Under the pieces are notes generated by a model. That model saw only the letters and a list, made by a program, of their open reading frames with translations, was not told where the DNA came from and ran no database searches. The position numbers and the translations under genes are program-made. From Auanema rhodensis (lineage: Eukaryota > Nematoda > Chromadorea > Rhabditida > Rhabditidae), in assembly GCA_964057225.1 (NCBI GenBank), contig CAXKVF010000079.1, positions 372,001 to 436,000 on the forward strand: DNA of 64,000 nt, written 5' to 3'. Within the stretch, counting starts at the first letter, position 1, and every line of letters begins with the position of its first letter. Shown piece after piece: positions 1-13,240 of the stretch.

Positions 1-216
1 TCCATATTAGTCTAAAAACAAATTTTTATTGATATTGGTCCATGGTAACCATGACTTTGAAATTTACGTGAATTTTAGTTTATGCTAATTAAATGTACAC
101 GTGGTGTGCACTTGGTATGTAACTCGCTTCACGTGAAAGATAAAGAGATGCGGTTTTCAAAATTAAATTCCCCATGTCCATATTAGTCTAAAAACAAATT
201 TTTATTGATATTGGTT

Positions 217-229
217 CATGGTAACCATG
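217..229. other. 13-bp palindrome CATGGTAACCATG, representative of one per monomer
   Basis: The arms CATGGT and ACCATG are perfect inverted copies around a central A. In monomers with T at position 40 followed by A after the palindrome the arms grow to 7 bp (TCATGGT / ACCATGA). The element recurs at monomer positions 41-53 in nearly every copy, at 176-bp intervals. It includes one GGTAACC (BstEII) site per monomer. Several altered copies occur, such as ACCTTG (for example near 13434 and 15194), ATGATAACC (41.4-43.3 kb) and ACCACG (46947, 52227). It may be a dimeric-protein site or a small cruciform seed; nothing in the window proves either. Confidence 0.8.
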
Positions 230-273
230 ACTTTGAAATTTACGTGAACTTTAAGTTATGCTAATTAAATGTA

Positions 274-281
274 CACGTGAT
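274..281 (-). other. CDEI-like CACGTGAT motif, representative
   Basis: On the minus strand, monomer positions 98-105 read ATCACGTG, which matches the budding-yeast centromere element I consensus RTCACRTG bound by Cbf1. It is present in most monomers after 27 kb. Before 27 kb many monomers carry G at position 104 (CACGTGGT), which breaks the match. The similarity is to an 8-base motif and the window is clearly not a yeast point centromere, so this is a motif match only and may be chance. Confidence 0.4.
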
Positions 282-303
282 GTGCACTTGGTATGTAATT
301 CGC

Positions 304-313
304 TTCACGTGAA
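304..313. other. 10-bp palindrome TTCACGTGAA with E-box, representative of one per monomer
   Basis: TTCACGTGAA is a perfect 10-bp palindrome at monomer positions 128-137 and contains CACGTG, the core bound by many bHLH/bZIP factors (E-box or G-box). A second CACGTG lies 32 bp upstream at monomer positions 98-103. Most copies are intact. Recurrent mutant forms are CACGTAAAAG (for example 14213, 30311, 35413), CATGTG (14564, 16323) and CACATG (49667, 50723, 56531, 57587, 58819). Binding is not shown by the sequence; only the motif is. Confidence 0.75.
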
Positions 314-3300
314 AGATAAAGAGATGCGGTTTTCAAAATTAGATTCCCCATGTCCATATTAGTTTAAAAACAAATTTTTATTGATATTGGTGCATGGTAA
401 CCATGACTTTGAAATTTACGTGAACTTTAATTTATGCTAATTAAATGTACACGTGATGTGCACTTGGTATGTAACTCGCTTCAGGTGAAAGATAAAGAGA
501 TGCGGTTTTCAAAATTAGATTCCCCATATCCATATTAGTCTAAAAACAAATTTTTATTGATATTGGTTCATGGTAACCATGTCTTTGAAATTTACGTGAA
601 CTTTAATTTATGCTAATTAAATGTACACGTGATGTGCACTTGGTATGTAACTCGCTTCACGTGAAAGATAAAGAGATGCGGTTTTCAAAATTAGATTCCC
701 CATGTCCATATTAGTCTAAAAACAAATTTTTATTGATATTGGTGCATGGTAACCATGACTTTGAAATTTACGTGAACTTTAATTTATGCTAATTAAATGT
801 ACACGTGGTGTGCACTTGGTATGTAACTCGCTTCACGTGAAAGAGAAAGAGATGCGGTTTTCAAAATTAAATTCCCCATGTCCATATTAGTCTAAAAACA
901 AATTTTTATTGATATTGGTTCATGGTAACCATGACTTTGAAATTTACGTGAACTTTAATTTATGCTAATTAAATGTACACGTGGTGTGCACTTGGTATGT
1001 AACTCGCTTCACGTGAAAGATAAAGAGATGCGGTTTTCAAAATTAGATTCCCCATGTCCATATTAGTCTAAAAACAAATTTTTATTGATATTGGTTCATG
1101 GTAACCATGTCTTTGAAATTTACGTGAACTTTAATTTATGCTAATTAAATGTACACGTGATGTGCACTTGGTATGTAACTCGCTTCACGTGAAAGATAAA
1201 GAGATGCGGTTTTCAAAATTAGATTCCCCATGTCCATATTAGTCTAAAAACAAATTTTTATTGATATTGGTTCATGGTAACCATGTCTTTGAAATTTACG
1301 TGAACTTTAATTTATGCTAATTAAATGTACACGTGATGTGCACTTGGTATGTAACTCGCTTCACGTGAAAGATAAAGAGATGCGGTTTTCCAAATTAGAT
1401 TCCCCATGTCCATATTAGTCTAAAAACGAATTTTTATTGATATTGGTGCATGGTAACCATGACTTTGAAATTTACGTGAACTTTAATTTATGCTAATTAA
1501 ATGTACACGTGATGTGCACTTGGTATGTAATTCGCTTCACGTGAAAGATAAAGAGATGCGGTTTTCAAAATTAGATTCCCCATGTCCATATTAGTTTAAA
1601 AACAAATTTTTATTGATATTGGTGCATGGTAACCATGACTTTGAAATTTACGTGAACTTTAATTTATGCTAATTAAATGTACACGTGATGTGCACTTGGT
1701 ATGTAACTCGCTTCACGTGAAAGATAAAGAGATGCGGTTTTCAAAATTAGATTCCCCATGTCCATATTAGTCTAAAAACAAATTTTTATTGATATTGGTT
1801 CATGGTAACCATGTCTTTGAAATTTACGTGAACTTTAATTTATGCTAATTAAATGTACACGTGATGTGCACTTGGTATGTAACTCGCTTCACGTGAAAGA
1901 TAAAGAGATGCGGTTTTCAAAATTAGATTCCCCATGTCCATATTAGTCTAAAAACAAATTTTTATTGATATTGGTGCATGGTAACCATGACTTTGAAATT
2001 TACGTGAACTTTAATTTATGCTAATTAAATGTACACGTGGTGTGCACTTGGTATGTAACTCGCTTCACGTGAAAGATAAAGAGATGCGGTTTTCAAAATT
2101 AAATTCCCCATGTCCATATTAGTCTAAAAACAAATTTTTATTGATATTGGTTCATGGTAACCATGACTTTGAAATTTACGTGAACTTTAATTTATGCTAA
2201 TTAAATGTACACGTGATGTGCACTTGGTATGTAATTCGCTTCACGTGAAAGATAAAGAGATGCGGTTTTCAAAATTAGATTCCCCATGTCCATATTAGTT
2301 TAAAAACAAATTTTTATTGATATTGGTGCATGGTAACCATGACTTTGAAATTTACGTGAACTTTAATTTATGCTAATTAAATGTACACGTGATGTGCACT
2401 TGGTATGTAACTCGCTTCACGTGAAAGATAAAGAGATGCGGTTTTCAAAATTAGATTCCCCATGTCCATATTAGTCTAAAAACAAATTTTTATTGATATT
2501 GGTTCATGGTAACCATGTCTTTGAAATTTACGTGAACTTTAATTTATGCTAATTAAATGTACACGTGATGTGCACTTGGTATGTAACTCGCTTCACGTGA
2601 AAGATAAAGAGATGCGGTTTTCAAAATTAGATTCCCCATGTCCATATTAGTCTAAAAACAAATTTTTATTGATATTGGTGCATGGTAACCATGACTTTGA
2701 AATTTACGTGAACTTTAATTTATGCTAATTAAATGTACACGTGATGTGCACTTGGTATGTAACTCGCTTCACGTGAAAGATAAAGAGATGCGGTTTTCAA
2801 AATTAGATTCCCCATGTCCATATTAGTCTAAAAACAAATTTTTATTGATATTGGTTCATGGTAACCATGACTTTGAAATTTACGTGAACTTTAATTTATG
2901 CTAATTAAATGTACACGTGATGTGCACTTGGTATGTAACTCGCTTCACGTGAAAGATAAAGAGATGCGGTTTTCAAAATTAGATTCCCCATGTCCATATT
3001 AGTCTAAAAACGAATTTTTATTGATATTGGTGCATGGTAACCATGACTTTGAAATTTACGTGAATTTTAGTTTATGCTAATTAAATGTACACGTGGTGTG
3101 CACTTGGTATGTAACTCGCTTCACGTGAAAGATAAAGAGATGCGGTTTTCAAAATTAAATTCCCCATGTCCATATTAGTCTAAAAACAAATTTTTATTGA
3201 TATTGGTTCATGGTAACCATGACTTTGAAATTTACGTGAACTTTAATTTATGCTAATTAAATGTACACGTGATGTGCCCTTGGTATGTAACTCGCTTCAC

Positions 3301-5774
3301 GTGAAAGATAAAGAGATGCGGTTTTCAAAATTAGATTCCCCTTGTCCATATTAGTTTGAAAACAAATTTTTATTGATATTGGTGCATGGTAACCATGACT
3401 TTGAAATTTACGTGAACTTTAATTTATGCTAATTAAATGTACACGTGATGTGCACTTGGTATGTAACTCGCTTCACGTGAGAGATAAAGAGATGCGGTTT
3501 TCAAAATTTGATTCCCCATGTCCATATTAGTCTAAAAACAAATTTTTATTGATATTGGTTCATGGTAACCATGACTTTGAAATTTACGTGAACTTTAATT
3601 TATGCTAATTAAATGTACACGTGATGTGCACTTGGTATGTAACTCGCTTCACGTGAAAGATAAAGAGATGCGGTTTTCAAAATTAGATTCCCCATGTCCA
3701 TATTAGTCTAAAAACAAATTTTTATTGATATTGGTGCATGGTAACCATGACTTTGAAATTTACGTGAACTTTAATTTATGCTAATTAAATGTACACGTGG
3801 TGTGCACTTGGTATGTAACTCGCTTCACGTGAAAGATAAAGAGATGCGGTTTTCAAAATTAGATTCCCCATGTCCATATTAGTTTAAAAACAAATTTATA
3901 TTGATATTGGTGCATGGTAACCATGACTTTGAAATTTACGTGAACTTTAATTTATGCTAATTAAATGTACACGTGATGTGCACTTGGTATGTAACTCGCT
4001 TCACGTAAAAGATAAAGAGATGCGGTTTCCAAAATTAGATTCCCCATGTCCATATTAGTCTAAAAACAAATTTTTATTGATATTGGTTTATGGTAACCAT
4101 GACTTTGAAATTTACGTGAACTTTAGTTTATGCTAATTAAATGTACACGTGGTGTGCACTTGGTATGTAACTCGCTTCACGTGAAAGATAAAGAGATGCA
4201 GTTTTCAAAATTAGATTCCCCATGTCCATATTAGTCTAAAAACAAATTTTTATTGATATTGGTTCATGGTAACCATGACTTTGAAATTTACGTGAACTTT
4301 AATTTATGCTAATTAAATGTACACGTGATGTGCACTTGGTATGTAACTCGCTTCACGTGAAAGATAAAGAGATGCGGTTTCCAAAATTAGATTCCCCATG
4401 TCCATATTAGTCTAAAAACGAATTTTTATTGATATTGGTGCATGGTAACCATGACTTTGAAATTTACGTGAACTTTAGTTTATGCTAATTAAATGTACAC
4501 GTGGTGTGCACTTGGTATGTAACTCGCTTCACGTGAAAGATAAAGAGATGCAGTTTTCAAAATTAGATTCCCCATGTCCATATTAGTCTAAAAACAAATT
4601 TTTATTGATATTGGTTCATGGTAACCATGACTTTGAAATTTACGTGAACTTTAATTTATGCTAATTAAATGTACACGTGATGTGCCCTTGGTATGTAACT
4701 CGCTTCACGTGAAAGATAAAGAGATGCGGTTTTCAAAATTAGATTCCCCATGTCCATATTAGTCTAAAAACAAATTTTTATTGATATTGGTTCATGGTAA
4801 CCATGACTTTGAAATTTACGTGAACTTTAATTTATGCTAATTAAATGTACACGTGATGTGCACTTGGTATGTAACTCGCTTCACGTGAAAGATAAAGAGA
4901 TGCGGTTTCCAAAATTAGATTCCCCATGTCCATATTAGTCTAAAAACAAATTTTTATTGATATTGGTTCATGGTAACCATGACTTTGAAATTTACGTGAA
5001 CTTTAATTTATGCTAATTAAATGTACACGTGATGAACACTTGGTATGTAACTCGCTTCACGTGAAAGATAAAGAGATGCGGTTTTCAAAATTAGATTCCC
5101 CATGTCCATATTAGTTTAAAAACAAATTTTTATTGATATTGGTGCATGGTAACCATGACTTTGAAATTTACGTGAACTTTAATTTATGCTAATTAAATGT
5201 ACACGTGGTGTGCACTTGGTATGTAACTCGCTTCACGTGAAAGATAAAGAGATGCGGTTTTCAAAATTTGATTCCCCATGTCCATATTAGTCTAAAAACA
5301 AATTTTTATTGATATTGGTTCATGGTAACCATGACTTTGAAATTTACGTGAACTTTAATTTATGCTAATTAAATGTACACGTGATGTGCACTTGGTATGT
5401 AACTCGCTTCACGTGAAAGATAAAGAGATGCGGTTTTCAAAATTAGATTCCTCATGTCCATATTAGTCTAAAAACAAATTTTTATTGATATTGGTTCATG
5501 GTAACCATGTCTTTGAAATTTACGTGAACTTTAATTTATGCTAATTAAATGTACACGTGATGTGCACTTGGTATGTAACTCGCTTCACGTGAAAGATAAA
5601 GAGATGCGGTTTTCAAAATTAGATTCCCCATGTCCATATTAGTTTAAAAACAAATTTTTATTGATATTGGTGCATGGTAACCATGACTTTGAAATTTACG
5701 TGAACTTTAATTTATGCTTATTAAATGTACACGTGATGTGCACTTGGTATGTAACTCGCTTCACGTAAAAGATA

Positions 5775-6865
5775 AAGAGATGCGGTTTCCAAAATTAGAT
5801 TCCCCATGTATATATTAGTCTAAAAACATATTTTTATTGATATTGGTTCATGGTAACCATGTCTTTGAAATTTACGTGAACTTTAATTTATGCTAATTAA
5901 ATGTACACGTGATGTGCACTTGGTATGTAACTCGCTTCACGTGAAAGATAAAGAGATGCGGTTTTCAAAATTAGATTCCCCATGTCCATATTAGTTTAAA
6001 AACAAATTTTTATTGATATTGGTGCATGGTAACCATGACTTTGAAATTTACGTGAACTTTAATTCATGCTAATTAAATGTACACGTGATGTGCACTTGGT
6101 ATGTAACTCGCTTCACGTGAAAGATGAAGAGATGCGGTTTTCAAAATTAGATTCCCCATGTCCATATTAGTCTAAAAACAAATTTTTATTGATATTGGTG
6201 CATGGTAACCATGACTTTGAAATTTACGTGAACTTTAATTTATGCTAATTAAATGTACACGTGATGTGCACTTGGTATGTAACTCGCTTCACGTGAAAGA
6301 TAAAGAGATGCGGTTTCCAAAATTAGATTCCCCATGTATATATTAGTCTAAAAACAAATTTTTATTGATATTGGTTCATGGTAACCATGTCTTTGAAATT
6401 TACGTGAACTTTAATTTATGCTAATTAAATGTACACGTGATGTGCACTTGGTATGTAACTCGCTTCACGTGAAAGATAAAGAGATGCGGTTTTCAAAATT
6501 AGATTCCCCATGTCCATATTAGTTTAAAAACAAATTTTTATTGATATTGGTGCATGGTAACCATGACTTTGAAATTTACGTGAACTTTAATTCATGCTAA
6601 TTAAATGTACACGTGATGTGCACTTGGTATGTAACTCGCTTCACGTGAAAGATGAAGAGATGCGGTTTTCAAAATTAGATTCCCCATGTCCATATTAGTC
6701 TAAAAACAAATTTTTATTGATATTGGTGCATGGTAACCATGACTTTGAAATTTACGTGAACTTTAATTTATGCTAATTAAATGTACACGTGATGTGCACT
6801 TGGTATGTAACTCGCTTCACGTGAAAGATAAAGAGATGCGGTTTTCAAAATTAGATTCCCCATGT
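5775..6865. repeat. 3-monomer (528 bp) tandem duplication
   Basis: 5775-6337 matches 6303-6865 at a 528-bp offset. Shared diagnostic changes are the ATGTATATATTAG variant (near 5808 and 6336), TTAATTCATGC (near 6061 and 6589) and GATGAAGAG (near 6124 and 6652). The first copy has a private AACATATTT near 5826, which dates that change after the duplication. Flanking monomers lose the match on both sides. Confidence 0.8.
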
Positions 6866-7608
6866 CCATATTAGTCTAAAAACAACTTTTTATTGATATT
6901 GGTTCATGGTAACCATGACATTGAAATTTACGTGAACTTTAATTTATGCTAATTAAATGTACACGTGATGTGCCCTTGGTATGTAACTCGCTTCACGTGA
7001 AAGATGAAGAGATGCGGTTTTCAAAATTAGATTCCCCATGTCCATATTAGTCTAAAAACAAATTTTTATTGATATTGGTTCATGGTAACCATGACTTTGA
7101 AATTTACGTGAACTTTAATTTATGCTAATTAAATGTACACGTGATGTGCACTTGGTATGTAATTCGCTTCACGTGAAAGATAAAGAGATGCGGTTTTCAA
7201 AATTAGATTCCTCATGTCCATATTAGTTTAAAAACAAATTTTTATTGATATTGGTGCATGGTAACCATGACTTTGAAATTTACGTGAACTTTAATTTATG
7301 CTAATTAAATGTACACGTGATGTGCACTTGGTATGTAACTCGCTTCACGTGAAAGATAAAGAGATGCGGTTTTCAAAATTAGATTCCCCATGCCCATATT
7401 AGTCTAAAAACAAAATTTTATTGATATTGGTTCATGGTAACCATGACTTTGAAATTTACGTGAACTTTAATTTATGCTAATTAAATGTACACGTGGTGTG
7501 CACTTGGTATGTAACTCGCTTCACGTGAAAGATAAAGAGATGCGGTTTTCAAAATTAGATTCCCCATGTCCATATTAGTCTAAAAACAAATTTTTATTGA
7601 TATTGGTT

Positions 7609-9757
7609 CATGGTAACCATGACTTTGAAATTTACGTGAACTTTAATTTATGCTAATTAAATGTACACGTGATGTGCACTTGGTATGTAACTCGCTTCAC
7701 GTGAAAGATAAAGAGATGCGGTTTTCAAAATTAGATTCCCCATGTCCATATTAGTCTAAAAACAAATTTTTATTGATATTGGTGCATGGTAACCATGACT
7801 TTGAAATTTACGTGAACTTTAATTTATGCTAATTAAATGTACACGTGATGTGCACTTGGTATGTAACTCGCTTCACGTGAAAGATAAAGAGATGCGGTTT
7901 TCAAAATTAGATTCCCCATGTCCATATTAGTCTAAAAACAAATTTTTATTGATATTGGTTCATGGTAACCATGACTTTGAAATTTACGTGAACTTTAATT
8001 TATGCTAATTAAATGTACACGTGATGTGCACTTGGTATGTAACTCGCTTCACGTGAAAGATAAAGAGATGCGGTTTTCAAAATTAGATTCCCCATGTCCA
8101 TATTAGTATAAAAACGAATTTTTATTGATATTGGTGCATGGTAACCATGACTTTGAAATTTACGTGAATTTTAGTTTATGCTAATTAAATGTACACGTGG
8201 TGTGCACTTGGTATGTAACTCGCTTCACGTGAAAGATAAAGAGATGCGGTTTTCAAAATTAAATTCCCCATGTCCATATTAGTCTAAAAACAAATTTTTA
8301 TTGATATTGGTTCATGGTAACCATGACTTTGAAATTTACGTGAACTTTAATTTATGCTAATTAAATGTACACGTGATGTGCCCTTGGTATGTAACTCGCT
8401 TCACGTGAAAGATAAAGAGATGCGGTTTTCAAAATTAGATTCCCCTTGTCCATATTAGTTTGAAAACAAATTTTTATTGATATTGGTGCATGGTAACCAT
8501 GACTTTGAAATTTACGTGAACTTTAATTTATGCTAATTAAATGTACACGTGATGTGCACTTGGTATGTAACTCGCTTCACGTAAAAGATAAAGAGATGCG
8601 GTTTCCAAAATTAGATTCCCCATGTCCATATTAGTCTAAAAACAAATTTTTATTGATATTGGTTTATGGTAACCATGACTTTGAAATTTACGTGAACTTT
8701 AATTTATGCTAATTAAATGTACACGTGATGTGCACTTGGTATGTAACTCGCTTCACGTGAAAGATAAAGAGATGCGGTTTTCAAAATTAGATTCCCCATG
8801 TCCATATTAGTCTAAAAACAAATTTTTATTGATATTGGTGCATGGTAACCATGACTTTGAAATTTACGTGAACTTTAATTTATGCTAATTAAATGTACAC
8901 GTGATGTGCACTTGGTATGTAACTCGCTTCACGTGAAAGATAAAGAGATGCGGTTTTCAAAATTAGATTCCCCATGTCCATATTAGTCTAAAAACAAATT
9001 TTTATTGATATTGGTTCATGGTAACCATGACTTTGAAATTTACGTGAACTTTAATTTATGCTAATTAAATGTACACGTGATGTGCACTTGGTATGTAACT
9101 CGCTTCACGTGAAAGATAAAGAGATGCGGTTTTCAAAATTAGATTCCCCATGTCCATATTAGTATAAAAACGAATTTTTATTGATATTGGTGCATGGTAA
9201 CCATGACTTTGAAATTTACGTGAATTTTAGTTTATGCTAATTAAATGTACACGTGGTGTGCACTTGGTATGTAACTCGCTTCACGTGAAAGATAAAGAGA
9301 TGCGGTTTTCAAAATTAAATTCCCCATGTCCATATTAGTCTAAAAACAAATTTTTATTGATATTGGTTCATGGTAACCATGACTTTGAAATTTACGTGAA
9401 CTTTAATTTATGCTAATTAAATGTACACGTGATGTGCCCTTGGTATGTAACTCGCTTCACGTGAAAGATAAAGAGATGCGGTTTTCAAAATTAGATTCCC
9501 CTTGTCCATATTAGTTTGAAAACAAATTTTTATTGATATTGGTGCATGGTAACCATGACTTTGAAATTTACGTGAACTTTAATTTATGCTAATTAAATGT
9601 ACACGTGATGTGCACTTGGTATGTAACTCGCTTCACGTAAAAGATAAAGAGATGCGGTTTCCAAAATTAGATTCCCCATGTCCATATTAGTCTAAAAACA
9701 AATTTTTATTGATATTGGTTTATGGTAACCATGACTTTGAAATTTACGTGAACTTTA
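7609..9757. repeat. 6-monomer (1056 bp) tandem duplication
   Basis: 7609-8701 matches 8665-9757 at an offset of 1056 bp. Rare markers shared by the two copies are AGTATAAAAACG (near 8106 and 9162), GAATTTTAG (8166, 9222), GTGCCCTTGG (8377, 9433), and CTTGTCC followed by AGTTTGAAAAC (8445, 9501). Part of the unit is older: the last markers also occur at 3341. The match is nearly base-perfect, so this is a recent unequal exchange relative to the surrounding monomers. Confidence 0.85.
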
Positions 9758-12700
9758 GTTTATGCTAATTAAATGTACACGTGGTGTGCACTTGGTATGT
9801 AACTCGCTTCACGTGAAAGATAAAGAGATGCGGTTTTCAAAATTAGATTTCCCATGTCCATATTAGTCTAAAAACAAATTTTTATTGATATTGGTTAATG
9901 GTAACCATGACTTTGAAATTTACGTGAACTTTAATTTATGCTAATTAAATGTACACGTGATGTGCACTTGGTATGTAACTCGCTTCACGTGAAAGATAAA
10001 GAGATGCGGTTTTCAAAATTAGATTCCCCATGTCCATATTAGTCTAAAAACGAATTTTTATTGATATTGGTGCATGGTAACCATGACTTTGAAATTTACG
10101 TGAACTTTAGTTTATGCTAATTAAATGTACACGTGGTGTGCACTTGGTATGTAACTCGCTTCCCGTGAAAGATAAAGAGATGCGGTTTTCAAAATTAGAT
10201 TCCCCATGTCCATATTAGTCTAAAAACAAATTTTTATTGATATTGGTTCATGGTAACCATGACTTTGAAATTTACGTGAACTTTAATTTATGCTAATTAA
10301 ATGTACACGTGGTGTGCACTTGGTATGTAACTCGCTTCACGTGAAAGATAAAGAGATGCGGTTTTCAAAATTAGATTCCCCATGTCCATATTAGTCTAAA
10401 AACAAATTTTTATTGATATTGGTGCATGGTAACCATGACTTTGAAATTTACGTGAACTTTAATTTATGCTAATTAAATGTACACGTGATGTGCACTTGGT
10501 ATGTAACTCGCTTCACGTGAAAGATAAAGAGATGCGGTTTTCAAAATTAGATTCCCCATGTCCATATTAGTCTAAAAACAAATTTTCATTGATATTGGTT
10601 CATGGTAACCATGACTTTGAAATTTACGTGAACTTTAATTTATGCTAATTAAATGTACACGTGATGTGCACTTGGTATGTAACTCGCTTCACGTGAAAGA
10701 TAAAGAGATGCGGTTTTCAAAATTAGATTCCCCATGTCCATATTAGTCTAAAAACGAATTTTTATTGATATTGGTGCATGGTAACCATGACTTTGAAATT
10801 TACGTGAACTTTAGTTTATGCTAATTAAATGTACACGTGGTGTGCACTTGGTATGTAACTCGCTTCACGTGAAAGATAAAGAGATGCGGTTTTCAAAATT
10901 AGATTCCCCATGTCCATATTAGTCTAAAAACAAATTTTTATTGATATTGGTTCATGGTAACCATGACTTTGAAATTTACGTGAACTTTAGTTTATGCTAA
11001 TTAAATGTACACGTGGTGTGCACTTGGTATGTAACTCGCTTCACGTGAAAGATAAAGAGATGCGGTTTTCAAAATTAGATTCCCCATGTCCATATTAGTC
11101 TAAAAACAAATTTTTATTGATATTGGTGCATGGTAACCATGACTTTGAAATTTACGTGAACTTTAATTTATGCTAATTAAATGTACACGTGACGTGCACT
11201 TGGTATGTAACTCGCTTCACGTGAAAGATAAAGAGATGCGGTTTTCAAAATTAGATTCCTTATGTCCATATTAGTCCAAAAACAAATTTTTATTGATATT
11301 GGTTCATGGTAACCATGACTTTGAAATTTACGTGAACTTTAATTTATGCTAATTAAATGTACACGTGATGTGCACTTGGTATGTAACTCGCTTCACGTGA
11401 AAGATAAAGAGATGCGGTTTTCAAAATTAGATTCCCCATGTCCATATTAGTCTAAAAACAAATTTTTATTGATATTGGTGCATGGTAACCATGACTTTGA
11501 AATTTACGTGAACTTTAATTTATGCTAATTAAATGTACACGTGATGTGCACTTGGTATGTAACTCGCTTCACGTGAAAGATAAAGAGATGCGGTTTTCAA
11601 AATTAGATTCCCCATGTCCATATTAGTCTAAAAACAAATTTTCATTGATATTGGTTCATGGTAACCATGACTTTGAAATTTACGTGAACTTTAATTTATG
11701 CTAATTAAATGTACACGTGATGTGCACTTGGTATGTAACTCGCTTCACGTGAAAGATAAAGAGATGCGGTTTTCAAAATTAGATTCCCCATGTCCATATT
11801 AGTCTAAAAACGAATTTTTATTGATATTGGTGCATGGTAACCATGACTTTGAAATTTACGTGAACTTTAGTTTATGCTAATTAAATGTACACGTGGTGTG
11901 CACTTGGTATGTAACTCGCTTCACGTGAAAGATAAAGAGATGCGGTTTTCAAAATTAGATTCCCCATGTCCATATTAGTCTAAAAACAAATTTTTATTGA
12001 TATTGGTTCATGGTAACCATGACTTTGAAATTTACGTGAACTTTAGTTTATGCTAATTAAATGTACACGTGGTGTGCACTTGGTATGTAACTCGCTTCAC
12101 GTGAAAGATAAAGAGATGCGGTTTTCAAAATTAGATTCCCCATGTCGATATTAGTCTAAAAACAAATTTTTATTGATATTGGTGCATGGTAACCATGACT
12201 TTGAAATTTACGTGAACTTTAATTTATGCTAATTAAATGTACACGTGATGTGCACTTGGTATGTAACTCGCTTCACGTGAAAGATAAAGAGATGAGGTTT
12301 TCAAAATTAGATTCCCCATGTCCATATTAGTCTAAAAACAAATTTTTATTGATATTGGTGCATGGTAACCATGACTTTGAAATTTACGTGAACTTTAATT
12401 TATGCTAATTAAATGTACACGTGGTGTGCACTTGGTATGTAACTCGCTTCACGTGAAAGATAAAGAGATGCGGTTTTCAAAATTAGATTCCCCATGTCGA
12501 TATTAGTCTAAAAACAAATTTTTATTGATATTGGTGCATGGTAACCATGACTTTGAAATTTACGTGAACTTTAATTTATGCTAATTAAATGTACACGTGA
12601 TGTGCACTTGGTATGTAACTCGCTTCACGTGAAAGATAAAGAGATGAGGTTTTCAAAATTAGATTCCCCATGTCCATATTAGTCTAAAAACAAATTTTTA

Positions 12701-13240
12701 TTGATATTGGTGCATGGTAACCATGACTTTGAAATTTACGTGAACTTTAGTTTATGCTAATTAAATGTACACGTGGTGTGCACTTGGTATGTAACTCGCT
12801 TCACGTGAAAGATAAAGAGATGCGGTTTTCAAAATTAGATTCCCCATGTCCATATTAGTCTAAAAACAAATTTTTATTGATATTGGTTCATGGTAACCAT
12901 GTCTTTGAAATTTACGTGAAATTTAATTTATGCTAATTAAATGTACACGTGATGTGCACTTGGTATGTAACTCGCTTCACGTGAAAGATAAAGAGATGAG
13001 GTTTTCAAAATTAGATTCCCCATGTCCATATTAGTCTAAAAACAAATTTTTATTGATATTGGTGCATGGTAACCATGACTTTGAAATTTACGTGAACTTT
13101 AATTTATGCTAATTAAATGTACACGTGATGTGCACTTGGTATGTAACTCGATTCACGTGAAAGATAAAGAGATGCGGTTTACAAAATTAGATTCCCCATG
13201 TCCATATTAGTCTAATAACAAATTTTTATTGATATTGGTT
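9758..13240. repeat. Satellite block with 6-monomer and 2-monomer duplications
   Basis: About 20 monomers. 10313-11259 matches 11369-12315 at 1056 bp, sharing AATTTTCATTG (10581, 11637). A 352-bp (2-monomer) duplication follows: ATGTCGATATT near 12143 and 12495, and GATGAGG near 12293 and 12645. Private changes include TTCCCGTG near 10160, GACGTGCAC at 11191 and TCTAATAAC near 13211. The CCTTATGTCC / GTCCAAAAAC monomer near 11258 reappears at 22697 and 27181. No gene was seen. Confidence 0.82.

Larger units (their letters stand above)
177..352 (+). repeat. Reference satellite monomer (176 bp)
   Basis: This copy is close to consensus and serves to place the internal landmarks by monomer position. 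Positions 14-18 are A5 and 20-27 are AAATTTTT. Position 40 is the T/G dimorphic site (T here). Positions 41-53 hold the CATGGTAACCATG palindrome. ACGTGA occurs at 66-71, 99-104 and 131-136. Positions 86-91 are TAATTA and 106-111 are GTGCAC. Positions 128-137 are TTCACGTGAA. The unit ends with a C-rich ATTCCCCATG. This copy also has two deviations of its own: an AAG in place of AAT near position 79 and a C-to-T change in the ACTCGC stretch near position 123. No CENP-B box (NTTCGNNNNANNCGGGN) is present on either strand; the consensus contains no CGGG. Confidence 0.95.
1..7608. repeat. Satellite block 1: mixed monomers with G78/G104 alleles
   Basis: About 43 monomers without a single clean higher-order unit. 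Many carry G at monomer position 104 (CACGTGGTG), often linked to G at position 78 (CTTTAGTT). T and G at position 40 alternate irregularly, hinting at an old dimer unit. Monomer 1 has a private C at position 40. Stretch 2520-3476 matches 7624-8580 at an offset of 5104 bp (29 monomers), sharing the AATTTTAG, GTGCCCTTGG and CCCCTTGTCC variants. An AATTCGC marker at 299 recurs at 1531 (7 monomers) and 2235 (4 further monomers). No gene or non-satellite sequence was seen. Confidence 0.9.
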
